Both the position numbers and the translations under genes were made by a program. A stretch of 31,818 nt of DNA. It comes from Paramacrobiotus richtersi. Its lineage: Eukaryota > Tardigrada > Eutardigrada > Parachela > Macrobiotidae. The stretch's first letter is position 1, and the number at the start of each line of letters is the position of its first letter. Under the pieces are notes generated by a model. The model had not been told where the DNA came from and did not search any database. It worked only from the letters and a program-made list of their open reading frames with translations. The stretch spans positions 1-31,818 of the forward strand of contig JAQGAU010000289.1 in assembly GCA_034698045.1 (NCBI GenBank). The letters are read 5' to 3'. Below, piece after piece: positions 22,275-31,641 of this stretch.

Positions 22275-22445
22275 AGTTTATATACTACAACTGTATAGAT
22301 TATATGTAGGTGTAACGTTATCCACCGCGCGGAATATATCTATACGTGCTCCATGTTGAGAAAAATGATGTAAGCAAGATTATCATGGATGGCCCCAGGA
22401 TGGACAAATCCACTCAAAGCGGGTGTTCTTTGGCGTGCTCGTCAC
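22275..22445 (-). promoter_or_regulatory. GPCR2 promoter: conserved upstream block and TATA box
   Basis: Read on the minus strand, 22445-22381 begins GTGACGAGCACGCCAAAGAA and ends CCATGATAAT, matching the GPCR1 and GPCR3 blocks. A perfect TATATAAA lies at 22284-22277, followed by the initiator-like GGTTACTACACTGCC. Between the transcript start and the ATG a pyrimidine-rich ACACTTTGCAG could be a 5' UTR splice acceptor. All three genes have a comparable AG just before the ATG. Confidence 0.7.
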
Positions 22446-23520
22446 AATTTATTTAACGATGAGATGCTCCGTTCCGGCTGCAACACTGGATTCCTCACAG
22501 GGGAACAATAGCCTATGGCCGGTTGAGGTAGCGCTTCGAAGAGCTGAATCTTGGCTGCTTGCTGCCTGTACCGGAGGAGAGCGTTGATGTATCGGGTGAT
22601 CCTGTTGACGTTTACGACGACATTTTCCACGTGTTCTTTCTAGTTCAGCCTGTAGTTATTCGTTACTCCACGATACTGTGAACGACACGACAGGAATTTA
22701 AAACCGTAACAATTCGTACGGCACACAGACCAGTGCCGGTTTTCTGTTTGAGAGCCGTAGGTGGCATCATTTCTTCGGATTGAAAGAAAATCGCTTTTCA
22801 ACCGCCCACTGTCCAAACTTGTTGACATCATCCTGGAAGGCATCCATATCCGCCGTTTCATTCTTTATGATGCGGCTCATCATGAACTCATCGGACCATA
22901 TTTTCGTATCGGTTTCAATGGAAACAGAGAATTTGTCACACAGTTAAACAACGGCGGTTCAATAACCGATCCCTGAGGCACCCCGCTTGGTAACATTACT
23001 GAACTTGACACCGACCCCTCGACGCTCGTGCACTGGATTCGATTGCGCAAGTAATGGTTTAATATCGTCAACAGTCCAGAACCTACGTTCATCTCGTTCA
23101 ACGCATTTAGCACAGTTTCGTGATCAGCCCGATCCAGGGCTTTGGAACAGTCAAAGAAGATGATATCGACTTCGTTAGGCGTCGAATAATATGGTTAGCA
23201 GTAGTTCGGTTGAATGCTTACACCGGTAACCAAACTGTCGGGGCTGTACAGAGGCCATAAACACCAATATGCTTCTCCAGTTGGTTACGCACGGCAATTT
23301 CCAGCCCCTTAGAGGGTGGACTAATCAACGATGCCAGCCGGTAATTTAGAGGAGTTTGACCTCTTATGTTTTGGTTTCGGAATCAACTTTTCGTTGAACC
23401 TTTCAGCCTTTTCCACCGGAGCGGTTACTAAACATTGTACCATCATCGCGCACCAGCGGCGGATAACAGTACTTGCTGACGGCTGATCTACATCTTTTCC
23501 AGCTATGTTATGCAGTTTTA
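22446..23520 (-). mobile_element. Decayed LINE (non-LTR retrotransposon), reverse transcriptase region, CR1/Jockey-like
   Basis: Minus-strand reading shows, in order, the reverse transcriptase landmarks VEKAERFNEKL (about 23400), NYRLASLISPPSKGLEIAV and RNQLEKHIG (about 23280-23350), RCKHSTELLLT (about 23200), DIIFFDCSKALDRADH (about 23140), SGVPQGSV (about 22970), DDVNKFGQWAVEKRFSFNPK (about 22800) and a C-terminal LLRYRQQAAKIQLFEALPQP (about 22540). Several frame changes and stops separate these pieces, and the FADD box region is altered, so it is inactive. No endonuclease or ORF1 is visible. The 3' end stops at the GPCR2 promoter block, which fixes the right-hand orientation of the insertion. 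Confidence 0.88.
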
Positions 23521-24689
23521 GAACGGTAATTATGGAAAACTGATTGTTTCATTCCGACTAAAGTGCGGTATGTGGACATGTTTTTCTGTTATTTCAATGG
23601 TAAATGCGTAATAAATGGACCGTTAACAGGCACTATCTCGAAAACTAGGAGAGTATCACTGCACTGAGGTACTCGTACTCATGAAGAATAATTTTAACTT
23701 CTTTTCGGACGTACGTATCTTCGTATCACAATATTCAGCATTACTCAGTTAGACATTAAAAACCAAAAACATCATAAAGAATATGAAAACTCTTCCCTAC
23801 CGCATCAGGGTATGTTTAGGGTGTGTACTCAAGGGCTTTAGCGTCGCGATCGATATGTTTTGGTGTTGTTTGACCGATTCGTTTGCAGTAGCTTCTGGAT
23901 ACCCGTATCCGTCTGTGTTCATTTTATGAAACCGGTACTGTTCAAGTCCCCAGTCTAACTACATGCAGTAGATTTCAACGATGGTTTGTTCACTAGGTGG
24001 TTGTGCGACTCAACTTAAGGATGCCGTATCTAGAGGAATCCTGGGATAGCAGCTTTCGTAGCTCAGCTCAGACGCCGGGGCAATTCACTTTTAGGACGTG
24101 TGCAGAATGAGCCCGCGTGATCGCGAGGTAATCACGCCACAGACCGTCTTTCCCTTGCTCTTAGCTACCCAGAGCGAGACGTTTCAACGTCCAGAAGGTG
24201 GTTTTAACACCGAGACTTTAAAAAAACTGCCATAAAATTAGGACACTTGATTATTTTCTTCTGCAATCAATATGAAAGACAGCATTGCATGCTTTTTTTG
24301 TTTTGTTGGCGTTTTTTTGCGCTCAGTTTTTTGTGTTTTAATCAGCCCGTAAGTCACGTCAAAAACTGGGCCGTTTTTGAAGTAATGTAGTTTTTTTTGC
24401 GTTGGTGTGAAACTTTAAAATTATTCCTGTGAATCAGAGAGCAACATCTTTACCATCAACAGGATCTAGAGATGTAATTTTTGTATCGACTCCAGAACTG
24501 GGGCAGGCTACGCAAAACCTCTGTGCTAAACGAACCGAGATGGCGTTGCTGGGTTAGAATTATGTGTGTAACTGACGAATGAATGCGGAAAAAGTCTGAT
24601 TTGTTAAGCGATATGCGATAAATGGCAAGTTGCGGCAATCATCTGGCTGTCAGATGTCGGATCCGCATGCGATGTCGTTCTTTCAAAAA
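23521..24689. other. Unexplained stretch, possibly LINE 5' part or flank
   Basis: No open frame above 60 codons resembles a protein. Positions 24115-24192 hold three short hairpins in a row: GCGTGAT/ATCACGC, GCTCT/AGAGC and GACGTT/AACGTC. The remainder is AT-rich with no visible repeat inside this window. Confidence 0.35.
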
Positions 24690-25829
24690 CAATGAAAGCG
24701 AAGCTTGGTTGAGGTCATTTTGTACGGTATTTTTCGTTGCCACAACAAGAAGACAATGATCGTGTTGTCAAAATCGGTCAAGATAACATGCTTTAAGCGG
24801 CGTTCTGGAACGCTCTGAATATCTTAAGTGGCGGAACCGGAAAACCTTTTGTCCCAATTCTTCTATTCCGGTCTTCTTCCCATACATCTTACAATTCGTT
24901 TCCGCTGCAGCGTACCGCATCAAAGAGAAACAAATCAAGTACAGTTGAACGAAACATAATGAGCCAAATCGAACAGATCACACAAAAGTGCATTGAACTA
25001 CGGACAAACGCTCTATCTTTCCATGTATCCCGGAAAGCATTAAATACTCATGAATAATGACAAGACTGGTGTTGTTCCTGGTGGAAGAAATCAAAACAGA
25101 ACGACAAAAACAGGTATGCGAGAATCACGTTACACTTCCAGCATTTGTTTTGTGATTGGTAAAACCGCCGGTTTTACCGGTCACAAGTGTTTGACAGATA
25201 AAGGTAATGGGTTCGTAATCTTCTTACGGAATGCTGTATTAATTAGAATAAGCACGTAATCTTTAAGTCCGAGTATACCACGCACGACAGCCTAATATTG
25301 CAGGTGCAGGTGGATACTTGCATATATCGTTAGAAGCACTAGTACTGTCACTGCAGAGATTGTCATATATTACTTGTTGATGCCGCTGTTCACCTACTCT
25401 GATTCACTCACACTCAGCAGCGTTGTACCACCGGTAAGCGTCCGGTGGCTCACATACAAAAATTTGCTTTCTCCCAATGGACGCAGGTTGTTTCCGAGGT
25501 TCACGTGATACAAAATGTCAATTTAAATCAAAAGTTCATTCATTTTCATATTTGCTAAACTGAGATGACCTTTACCACGCTTAATTTCCAAGCTTTATCT
25601 CCGATATAAAACAACTGGATCGACATTCGCCAGTCCTGAGAAACAGCCATCTTCCAATCGTTTAGCAGGGACACAACGTTATAACATCGGATGATAAAAC
25701 CAACGGTTGGCCTCTGAACCAGTTTACGCGGGTATTTCCATCCGCCCACTTTCCATCTTCCTCCACAACCCTGCGAGCGTTAAGAACCAACGTGCAGCAG
25801 GAACGTAGCAAATCATCGTTGATTAAACT
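24690..25829 (+). repeat. Unit 3 spacer copy upstream of GPCR3
   Basis: Collinear with 12790-13960. Shared words are GGCGTTCTGGAACGCTC, CAGCGTACCGCATCAAAGAG, TGCATTGAACTACGGA, CCCGGAAAGCATTAAATACT, ACCACGCTTAATTTCCAAGC and GTGCAGCAGGAACG. It keeps the whole distance to the promoter block, so it defines the ancestral order spacer-promoter-receptor. Confidence 0.78.
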
Positions 25830-25960
25830 GTGACGAGCACGCCTAAGAACACCCACTGTGAACCCGATTTGCCCAACCATGATAATTCTTGAGATCTGGC
25901 TTGGAACGATGCACGTTATATATAAATTCCGTTATTACACTTCAACGCAAAGGACTGTAA
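25830..25960 (+). promoter_or_regulatory. GPCR3 promoter: conserved upstream block and TATA box
   Basis: Block 25830-25892 contains TGACGAGCACGCC, AAGAACACCCACTGTGAACC and CAACCATGATAAT. A perfect TATATAAA is at 25919-25926, followed by TTCCGTTATTACACTTC, which aligns with the cores of GPCR1 and GPCR2. From a start about 30 bp downstream, the first ATG reached is the one at 26047. This supports that start codon. Confidence 0.75.
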
Positions 25961-26046
25961 ATCTCTTCGCCTACACTTCTATTATAATAAAATCGACTTA
26001 CTGTACAGCGTACTCTGAGCACTCAGTACAGACCAAACCCGTGATA

Positions 26047-27057
26047 ATGCAGCTAGCTGAAAACCGCACAAACAGCTTGGCTTCCCCAGATAATCGAACA
26101 GCAGCGCAAAACACCAATAGCCTACCTCCTTTGTTATCTGGTTTCATCGCCTTGACAGTGATTCCACTAGGCCTGAATTCTACGGTGCTGTTCTTCTTGT
26201 TCAAGAAGAAACTTTTCCGGAACCCTTTCAATGTGTACATCGTTGCTCTGTTATGTAGCCATATCCTTTGTGTCGGAATTGCAGACCCTATTGAAATCAT
26301 TTTCGAGTATTATGGCTTTTGGTGGATGGGATCTCCTGCCTGTACCTTATTTATTTACTCCCTCTACGTTACTGCGGGCGTTACGGTACATCTTCACGTG
26401 CTGATTAGCATCAACCGCGCTTGGGCATTATTTTGGCCACTATCGTATAGAGATCGTCACACGTCAAAACTGGCCGCTCTACTATGCGTAGTTGTAGTGG
26501 TGTACGTTCATGTACTCCTTATCCCGGGAATAACATTAGATGCCCTGTATTATCGCGTGCCGCTGACTACGAGCTGCTATCTGGACACGAAGGCACAGCG
26601 AACGTGGGCCATGTTTATATCAGTTTGGGTATTCGATGTTCCAAAGCTGTTCGTTCCGGTGTGCTATCCATTTCTACTTTGTAAATATTTCCGAAGAGGA
26701 AGAATGACTGTTGTTGTGCATTCCATCCAGAATGATGGAAATCCTAACGAGAACAGGAATACAGGAAACATCGATCGAGCGAATCGACATACTAAACCTC
26801 AGCCGTTTATCGTTTTGACACTGCTGACAGTTAGCGCTTTTATTTGCTGGACACCGAGTATGATATACTATCATCTGACAGAGTTCATACCGCTCAATAA
26901 GCTGGAAATCCTCCAGCAGATACAGATGGTTTTGTTCCTATTGTTGCCCCTGCTTGATCCGCTCCTTTTTGTACTGAGCATCGGTAGTGTACGTTTATGG
27001 ATAACCCGCCGCTTGCTAAAGTGTGACACTTCAAGTGCCGATGACTCTAGCCGATAA
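26047..27057 (+). CDS. Rhodopsin-like orphan GPCR, lineage-specific family (GPCR3)
   Basis: A single-exon receptor of 336 aa. The open frame extends upstream to 25858, but that part overlaps the promoter, so the ATG at 26047 is chosen. N-terminal NRT sites occur twice. TM1 is FIALTVIPLGLNSTVLFFLF. The disulfide cysteines sit in SPACTL and TSCYLDTKAQ, TM3 ends ISINRAWALFWPLSY, TM6 has ICWTPS, and TM7 reads LLPLLDPLLFVLSIGS, so DPxxF replaces NPxxY. TM2 carries an aspartate only at its end (IADP). The C-tail is longer than in the paralogues and ends with a serine-rich DTSSADDSSR, a possible phosphorylation and arrestin site. No disabling change is seen. Ligand and G-protein partner are unknown. 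Confidence 0.9.
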   Translation: MQLAENRTNSLASPDNRTAAQNTNSLPPLLSGFIALTVIPLGLNSTVLFFLFKKKLFRNPFNVYIVALLCSHILCVGIADPIEIIFEYYGFWWMGSPACTLFIYSLYVTAGVTVHLHVLISINRAWALFWPLSYRDRHTSKLAALLCVVVVVYVHVLLIPGITLDALYYRVPLTTSCYLDTKAQRTWAMFISVWVFDVPKLFVPVCYPFLLCKYFRRGRMTVVVHSIQNDGNPNENRNTGNIDRANRHTKPQPFIVLTLLTVSAFICWTPSMIYYHLTEFIPLNKLEILQQIQMVLFLLLPLLDPLLFVLSIGSVRLWITRRLLKCDTSSADDSSR

Positions 27058-27439
27058 ATCATCATCTAGCAAGAATTAGAACTTACGGTGGGTCACGAAG
27101 TCGAAGCGAATCCAGATACGGTACGGGGGTGTGGCTAAACGAAATATACGGGGCTGTAACCGCCTCATGTATTTCACTTCGCGAACCGTAACGTCGAATT
27201 CCAGACCCACCCTTAGAATGCCATGAACCAGTGACTATGGCTTAGCTTATCCTGTTGACGAACGAACCGTGCGGATGCTGACCATGGTGGACTTTCGCTG
27301 AACTTGCGACATCAAGAGCGTAGTCTCAGACTCGGCCTTCGGCTTTTGGCCGGTACCAGCATTACGCATATACATGTAAACAGACTGTGCACTGCACCCC
27401 ACCTCCAGTCGTTTCGAATTTAGCAACAGTTGAAAATTT
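27058..27439. other. GPCR3 3' flank with an imperfect inverted repeat
   Basis: Positions 27087-27110 (GGTGGGTCACGAAGTCGAAG) are complementary with mismatches to 27190-27215 (TCGAATTCCAGACCCACC), enclosing about 80 bp. It may be a small MITE or a transcript hairpin. No gene is visible. Confidence 0.35.
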
Positions 27440-28790
27440 TCTTACGTACTGACCGGCAATCGCAATGGCCGAGGATGACATTAAGGAAGGTTCATTGTTC
27501 GGGTTTGTGGATAGACTTTACGGACTGTGACGGGCACTATATTGTGGCTAGATTGCTTTAGTTTTGCGAAAACTGGTTCAAAGAGAGGAAGGGTGAACCC
27601 ATAATTGCGATTGTATAATTAACGGTGTGTACAAACCTTTTGTTTGATTCCTGTTGGTGTGAGACTTGATTTGTGGCGCGCACGTTTTTGTTTTCTACGC
27701 TCTTTGCTGGATGCTGCTCTCCCTTCCGTTGGCTGTGCAGACTGAATAATGATGCAATATTACGATACGGCGGTGGAAATAAAGCGTGTCGTTGCGGAAC
27801 GTAAAACACGTAAATAGAGGTATAGCACAAGGCACTGCCCGTTGTCCGGTGCGTTCGCATTGGGATTTTGAAATACTGAACAACTAGTAACGCAACCTGT
27901 TCTGCACACGGAATTTCTTTGGAAAATAAAGTTTTTGTGTTTTAACTATCTTTCGCTGAATATGTATACTCAAATTGCGTAGTATGGATCGTTTCCACGG
28001 GAATTCACACAAATTATTCTGTACTGACCGCTAATTGGTTTGCATTGAATATTAAGCGATTTGAGAAGCGTTATCGGCGTGAGAAGCGGTTCAGAAACTC
28101 AAGCCACCGAAGCGCCAGTGATGAAAATGGCGCAAGGTCACTGACGCTTTTTCCGATATGCTCACCCGACGACAGAAAACAATGCAGCGCCGGCGTCACG
28201 TAAGCCGAGTGACATTCGTTTCATGTTTTGCGGCATACCCGGGATGATTTTTGGTCGCGATTCTTGCTCTTCCTACTATTATTATCGTTTAAGTTGTTGA
28301 ACCAGTCAACTGTCTCGTGCACTGCGAAATTTGTTAAACAAAGTGCGATATCGTTCTTTCTGGAAAAATGTACACGAAGCCAGAATATCACGTCGTCGTT
28401 ATTTGTTTTTCACCCATACTGTAAGATAACGACGTCGACAGTAATAAAATTCAAGCGGCGATTCTGGAACGTTTCCTGGGACAAAATCTCAACTGAGCCG
28501 GAAAACCTTTGATTTTCGCACACATAACTACGTGTGCGAGAAATGTATCGAGATACAGCCGCAGCACGTCGTATCAAAAAGATAATTGCATACGGTTGAA
28601 CGGAAGAAAATGTCCACATCCGATAATACATAATGGGATAAACGGAGAGAACTCGCAAAAGTTCATTGAACTACGGAAAAATGTTATTTTTGTTTATTAT
28701 TCCGGAAAGCATTAAACACGCACGACTAGTGTCGTTTCTTATGCAACAACAAAAACAAATAACAATTAAATGTAAGTAAAGCGAGTAACG
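27440..28790 (+). repeat. Unit 4: copy of the tRNase Z 3' UTR and spacer
   Basis: 27440-27910 matches 11450-11930 (words CGTACTGACCGG, CCTTTTGTTTGATTCCTGTT variant, GGAAATAAAGCGTGTCGTTG). 28060-28300 matches 11990-12310 and 28310-28790 matches 12760-13250. The copy begins just before the tRNase Z stop codon and carries none of the catalytic part. Confidence 0.82.
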
Positions 28791-28856
28791 TAACCGAAAA
28801 ACCAGCTGGCGCTAAAAGCATAAGAAACACTGATTTGCGAGGCATCATCACATACT

Positions 28857-29160
28857 AAATTAGCGATATCCCATTACAAAACGAGAAACAAAATCTTCCT
28901 TAGACACCAGCCCACTATTCAGGGCAATGTTCATTCCCATCCGCCATCCAGAATTACCCGTCCACGGAAACATTCTCTGGCAGTATTCAGAATTTTCATG
29001 GTCAGCTGCCCAAAGATGAGCAAATCTTGGTCTAGTGTCTGGTCAGGATTCTTGTTGTCGAGGCAGTGCTTGAAGTATCTAGTCCAACATATCTCGTACA
29101 TCAGCAGCCAATTTTTGGAGTATCAGCTCACGTACAGGCAGGTGCAGTTTACAGTAAAAA
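28857..29160 (-). pseudogene. Fragment of an unidentified protein gene
   Basis: One minus-strand frame reads LHLPVRELILQKLAADVRDM, then after a stop ILQALPRQQES, then after a second stop FAHLWAADHENSEYCQRMFP, WTGNSGWRMGMNIALNSGLV and SKEDFVSRFVMGYR. The composition, with Trp, Cys, Met and a Gly-Asn-Ser core, looks like real protein and not a random frame. I do not recognise the family. It is inserted between the spacer and GPCR parts of unit 4, and with two stops in about 100 codons it is a relic. Confidence 0.45.
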
Positions 29161-29492
29161 AGGGCATCACAGATAATTATACGGTACTCCGTTAGACTCC
29201 GATATATAACACTGAAATACACGTATGTACATGCATGCAGATGCAGATGTACAGTATGTAAATTCCGTTACTGCACTTCCAGGTGCATGCGTCAGCTAGT
29301 GATTCACTTCACCTGGTTTGACATAGTGCAGTAACAAGATCTGTTGCTCCCACTTCACTCAAAGGGATTCAGAAATTCTCTTTTCCTAAAATCTACAGTT
29401 CTGATATCGTTTTTGTTAAATTTGTTCGGCAAAGGCGAGCAAATCAAAACGGTGGTCGCAAACAGCACAAACTCTAGTCTCTTATCATATCG
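29161..29492 (+). pseudogene. Truncated GPCR1-like copy: promoter, leader and first codons only
   Basis: Collinear with 14035-14325: ACAGATAATTATACG, AGTATGTAAATTCCGTTACT, GCACTTCC, CAAGATCTGTTGCTCCCACT, CTGATATCGTTTTTGTTAA and GTCGCAAACAGCACAAACTC. The start codon used by GPCR1 reads ACG here (near 29450). Similarity ends after about a dozen receptor codons, and no transmembrane segment remains. Identity is high, near 90 percent by eye, so the copy is recent. Confidence 0.85.
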
Positions 29493-29601
29493 TATTTACC
29501 AGGCAACATTCTAATTAGAAAATCATGTACAAAGAATTGTAGCATGTACAGATCGGAAGTACCAAAAGTACGTAACAGATACAGCGACACTTTTGAAATG
29601 T

Positions 29602-29789
29602 GTCGGGATCGAAACTACTTTTTGCGATTGAGAGATTTCGTGCCTTGTTTGTTTCTGTGATCTTGCGTATTACTTGAATATAAGAACCGCACGAACTGAA
29701 TGATTTATTATTCTCAGTGCTTTTCGTCCGTGTCAATCGAATTTGCAGTTTCGGCATCGGACACAGCTCCCAATAACAAAACAGTGACA
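29602..29789. repeat. Dispersed 188 bp repeat, copy 2
   Basis: Second copy of the segment at 20701-20888, in the same orientation and of the same length. In both places it lies beside the ragged end of a GPCR unit. Confidence 0.85.
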
Positions 29790-29935
29790 GCAATGGCAGG
29801 GGGTAAAACCTGGCAATGGCAATTGCCACTGGCAACGCCAGCTGGCAATGGCAACGCATTTTTGGCAATGCCAGCGGTAAAACCTGGCGTTGCCACAATA
29901 AAACATGGCAATGCCATTTTTACGCGCAATCTCGC
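29790..29935. repeat. Cluster of short palindromic TGGCAA / TTGCCA words
   Basis: About a dozen TGGCAA-type words in both orientations within 146 bp, such as TGGCAATGGCAATTGCCA, TGGCAACGCCA, TGGCAATGCCA and TGGCGTTGCCA. The words overlap to form many small dyads of the type TGGCAANGCCA. Confidence 0.7.
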
Positions 29936-30235
29936 TTAAAAATGCCACTGTGCATCATAGTTACACCTGCCATGTACAGTAAATACGGTGAAGAAGCAAT
30001 ACACTGTGTTAATATTATCGTCCCGCGACTAACAATTGGTAATGGTGATGGTTTGGTAATGGTTCAATCCTATCATGACACATCTTCATACCGCTCAAAA
30101 ATAATTAATGTACAATTAAATTTGAATTACAACACTTGGAAATCAGATGCAGACTAGATAATAACGCGTGGCGCTCAAATTTTGTTACAAGTTTCCGTGC
30201 GCGATACAGTATTTCCAAAACTACGAGGCGCATAC
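29936..30235. other. Non-coding stretch
   Basis: No gene, repeat or RNA recognised between the palindrome cluster and the left end of the next TIR element. Confidence 0.3.
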
Positions 30236-31131
30236 AATCTGGTAGTATGGGTAGTAAAAACTATTAAGTAAATCATAGTAAGTAAGTAAATGCCTTTCCT
30301 AATATTAAATAGTAAGTAAATAGTAAAGACTGGACTTTGAAAGTAAGTAATATTAAGTATATTTTTAAGTGTACAATTAAATAGTAAGTAATTGTCATCG
30401 GCTCCTAGTAAATAACTCTTTAGTAGCAGTTAATATTAACAGAAATAATTATGTACATTATAATCGAACTGCCAGTTCTGAAGCACGCAAGGTAGTGAAG
30501 CTACGTCTGCTTTACCAGTTCCTGCGCCACCCCCTTCGAGTGGGCAACTCTACACTAGGGGAATTCATATATCATGTAACTACAGGAAACGGCCATACTC
30601 AGACTTACTGCACCATTACTATTAGTTAATATGCCTAGCACCGCTCTGTATTATGCTCGGCTGATTCCAATGTCTGTTACAACACATTTAATCAAAAAGC
30701 GCCAGTTGCTGATTTAGTGAGTATTATTACATTTTTCCAATGTTCAAAAGATTCTCAATAATTATGATCTCATAAACATTGTATCGTCTTATTACAATAG
30801 TTGTACGAGAACGATAAGAACGCTGCAAAAAGTACAGCAGCACAGTTCGTTGGTGTACAGGAAGTACCGTTTGGTTTTCACGTCTATTGTGTGCAGTTAC
30901 TTACTAGCAGGAAAGTGCACACTAATTTAGTCTGGTTTTTTAGTAAGTACTATTAAAAAGTATTAAATAGTAATTAATATTAAGTAGGTTTTGGGCAATC
31001 ATAGTAAATAGTAAGTACATAGTAAGGCCTGGGAAGCAAAATTAAGTAATATTAAGTAGCGAAGTCGGAACGACAAGTAAAATTAAGTAGGTGCACCAAA
31101 ACCTTTTACTACCCATCACTACTGAATCTGG
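30236..31131. mobile_element. Candidate 0.9 kb TIR element with subterminal AGTAAGTA arrays
   Basis: The left end, CTGGTAGTATGGGTAGTAAA at 30240, is mirrored by TTTTACTACCCATCACTACT at 31105 in inverted orientation, with the outer CAGATT/AATCTG words also matching loosely. Inside both ends lie arrays of TATTAAGTA, AGTAAGTA and AAATAGTAAGTA words (30262-30410 and 30940-31095), in the same direction on both sides. No transposase is seen. Confidence 0.55.
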
Positions 31132-31641
31132 CAATCATTCGTTTTGAAGAACAGTTCATACTTTTTATGTTTCGTACTCTAGACAAAATTTGTGAAAAGG
31201 TAGCTCGGTAGACTTCAGACGTCCTTATAAAACTAAAGCCAAATTTAGTAAATATTTCCAGTGTCAAATGTCTACAAATAAAATGTCTCAGGGCTTCGTA
31301 ACGAATTCAAAACGTACGTATGCATTTTGTAATAGTTACAATAGCAAAAGATCGACGGTTCGTTGCGTATTAACTTCACAGACAGGCTACTTCATTCTTC
31401 AAGGGAACTTACAAATAATGCATTTTTATTACCATTAGGTAAGCTTAAAGACAAAATATTACTGCTTGTTTGCGAATAATGTGAAATTTAGGGCTGTAAT
31501 TCCTCAGTTTAGAATTAATGTAGCGTGACAATTGATGTAGGGTGCGAGGATGCTGTAATTAAAACAGGTCAGTGCAGCGAGAACTGACAGGAGTTAGTGA
31601 GGGTAACGCTGTAAGCTGGGCTAATCGCGAAAAGTCATGAG
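31132..31641. other. Non-coding stretch
   Basis: No gene, repeat or RNA recognised between the TIR element and the terminal microsatellite. Confidence 0.3.

Noticed and set aside
25858-26046. Upstream extension of the GPCR3 frame (63 residues)
   Set aside because: It overlaps the conserved block and TATA box, has no counterpart in the paralogues, and the first ATG after the predicted transcript start is 26047.
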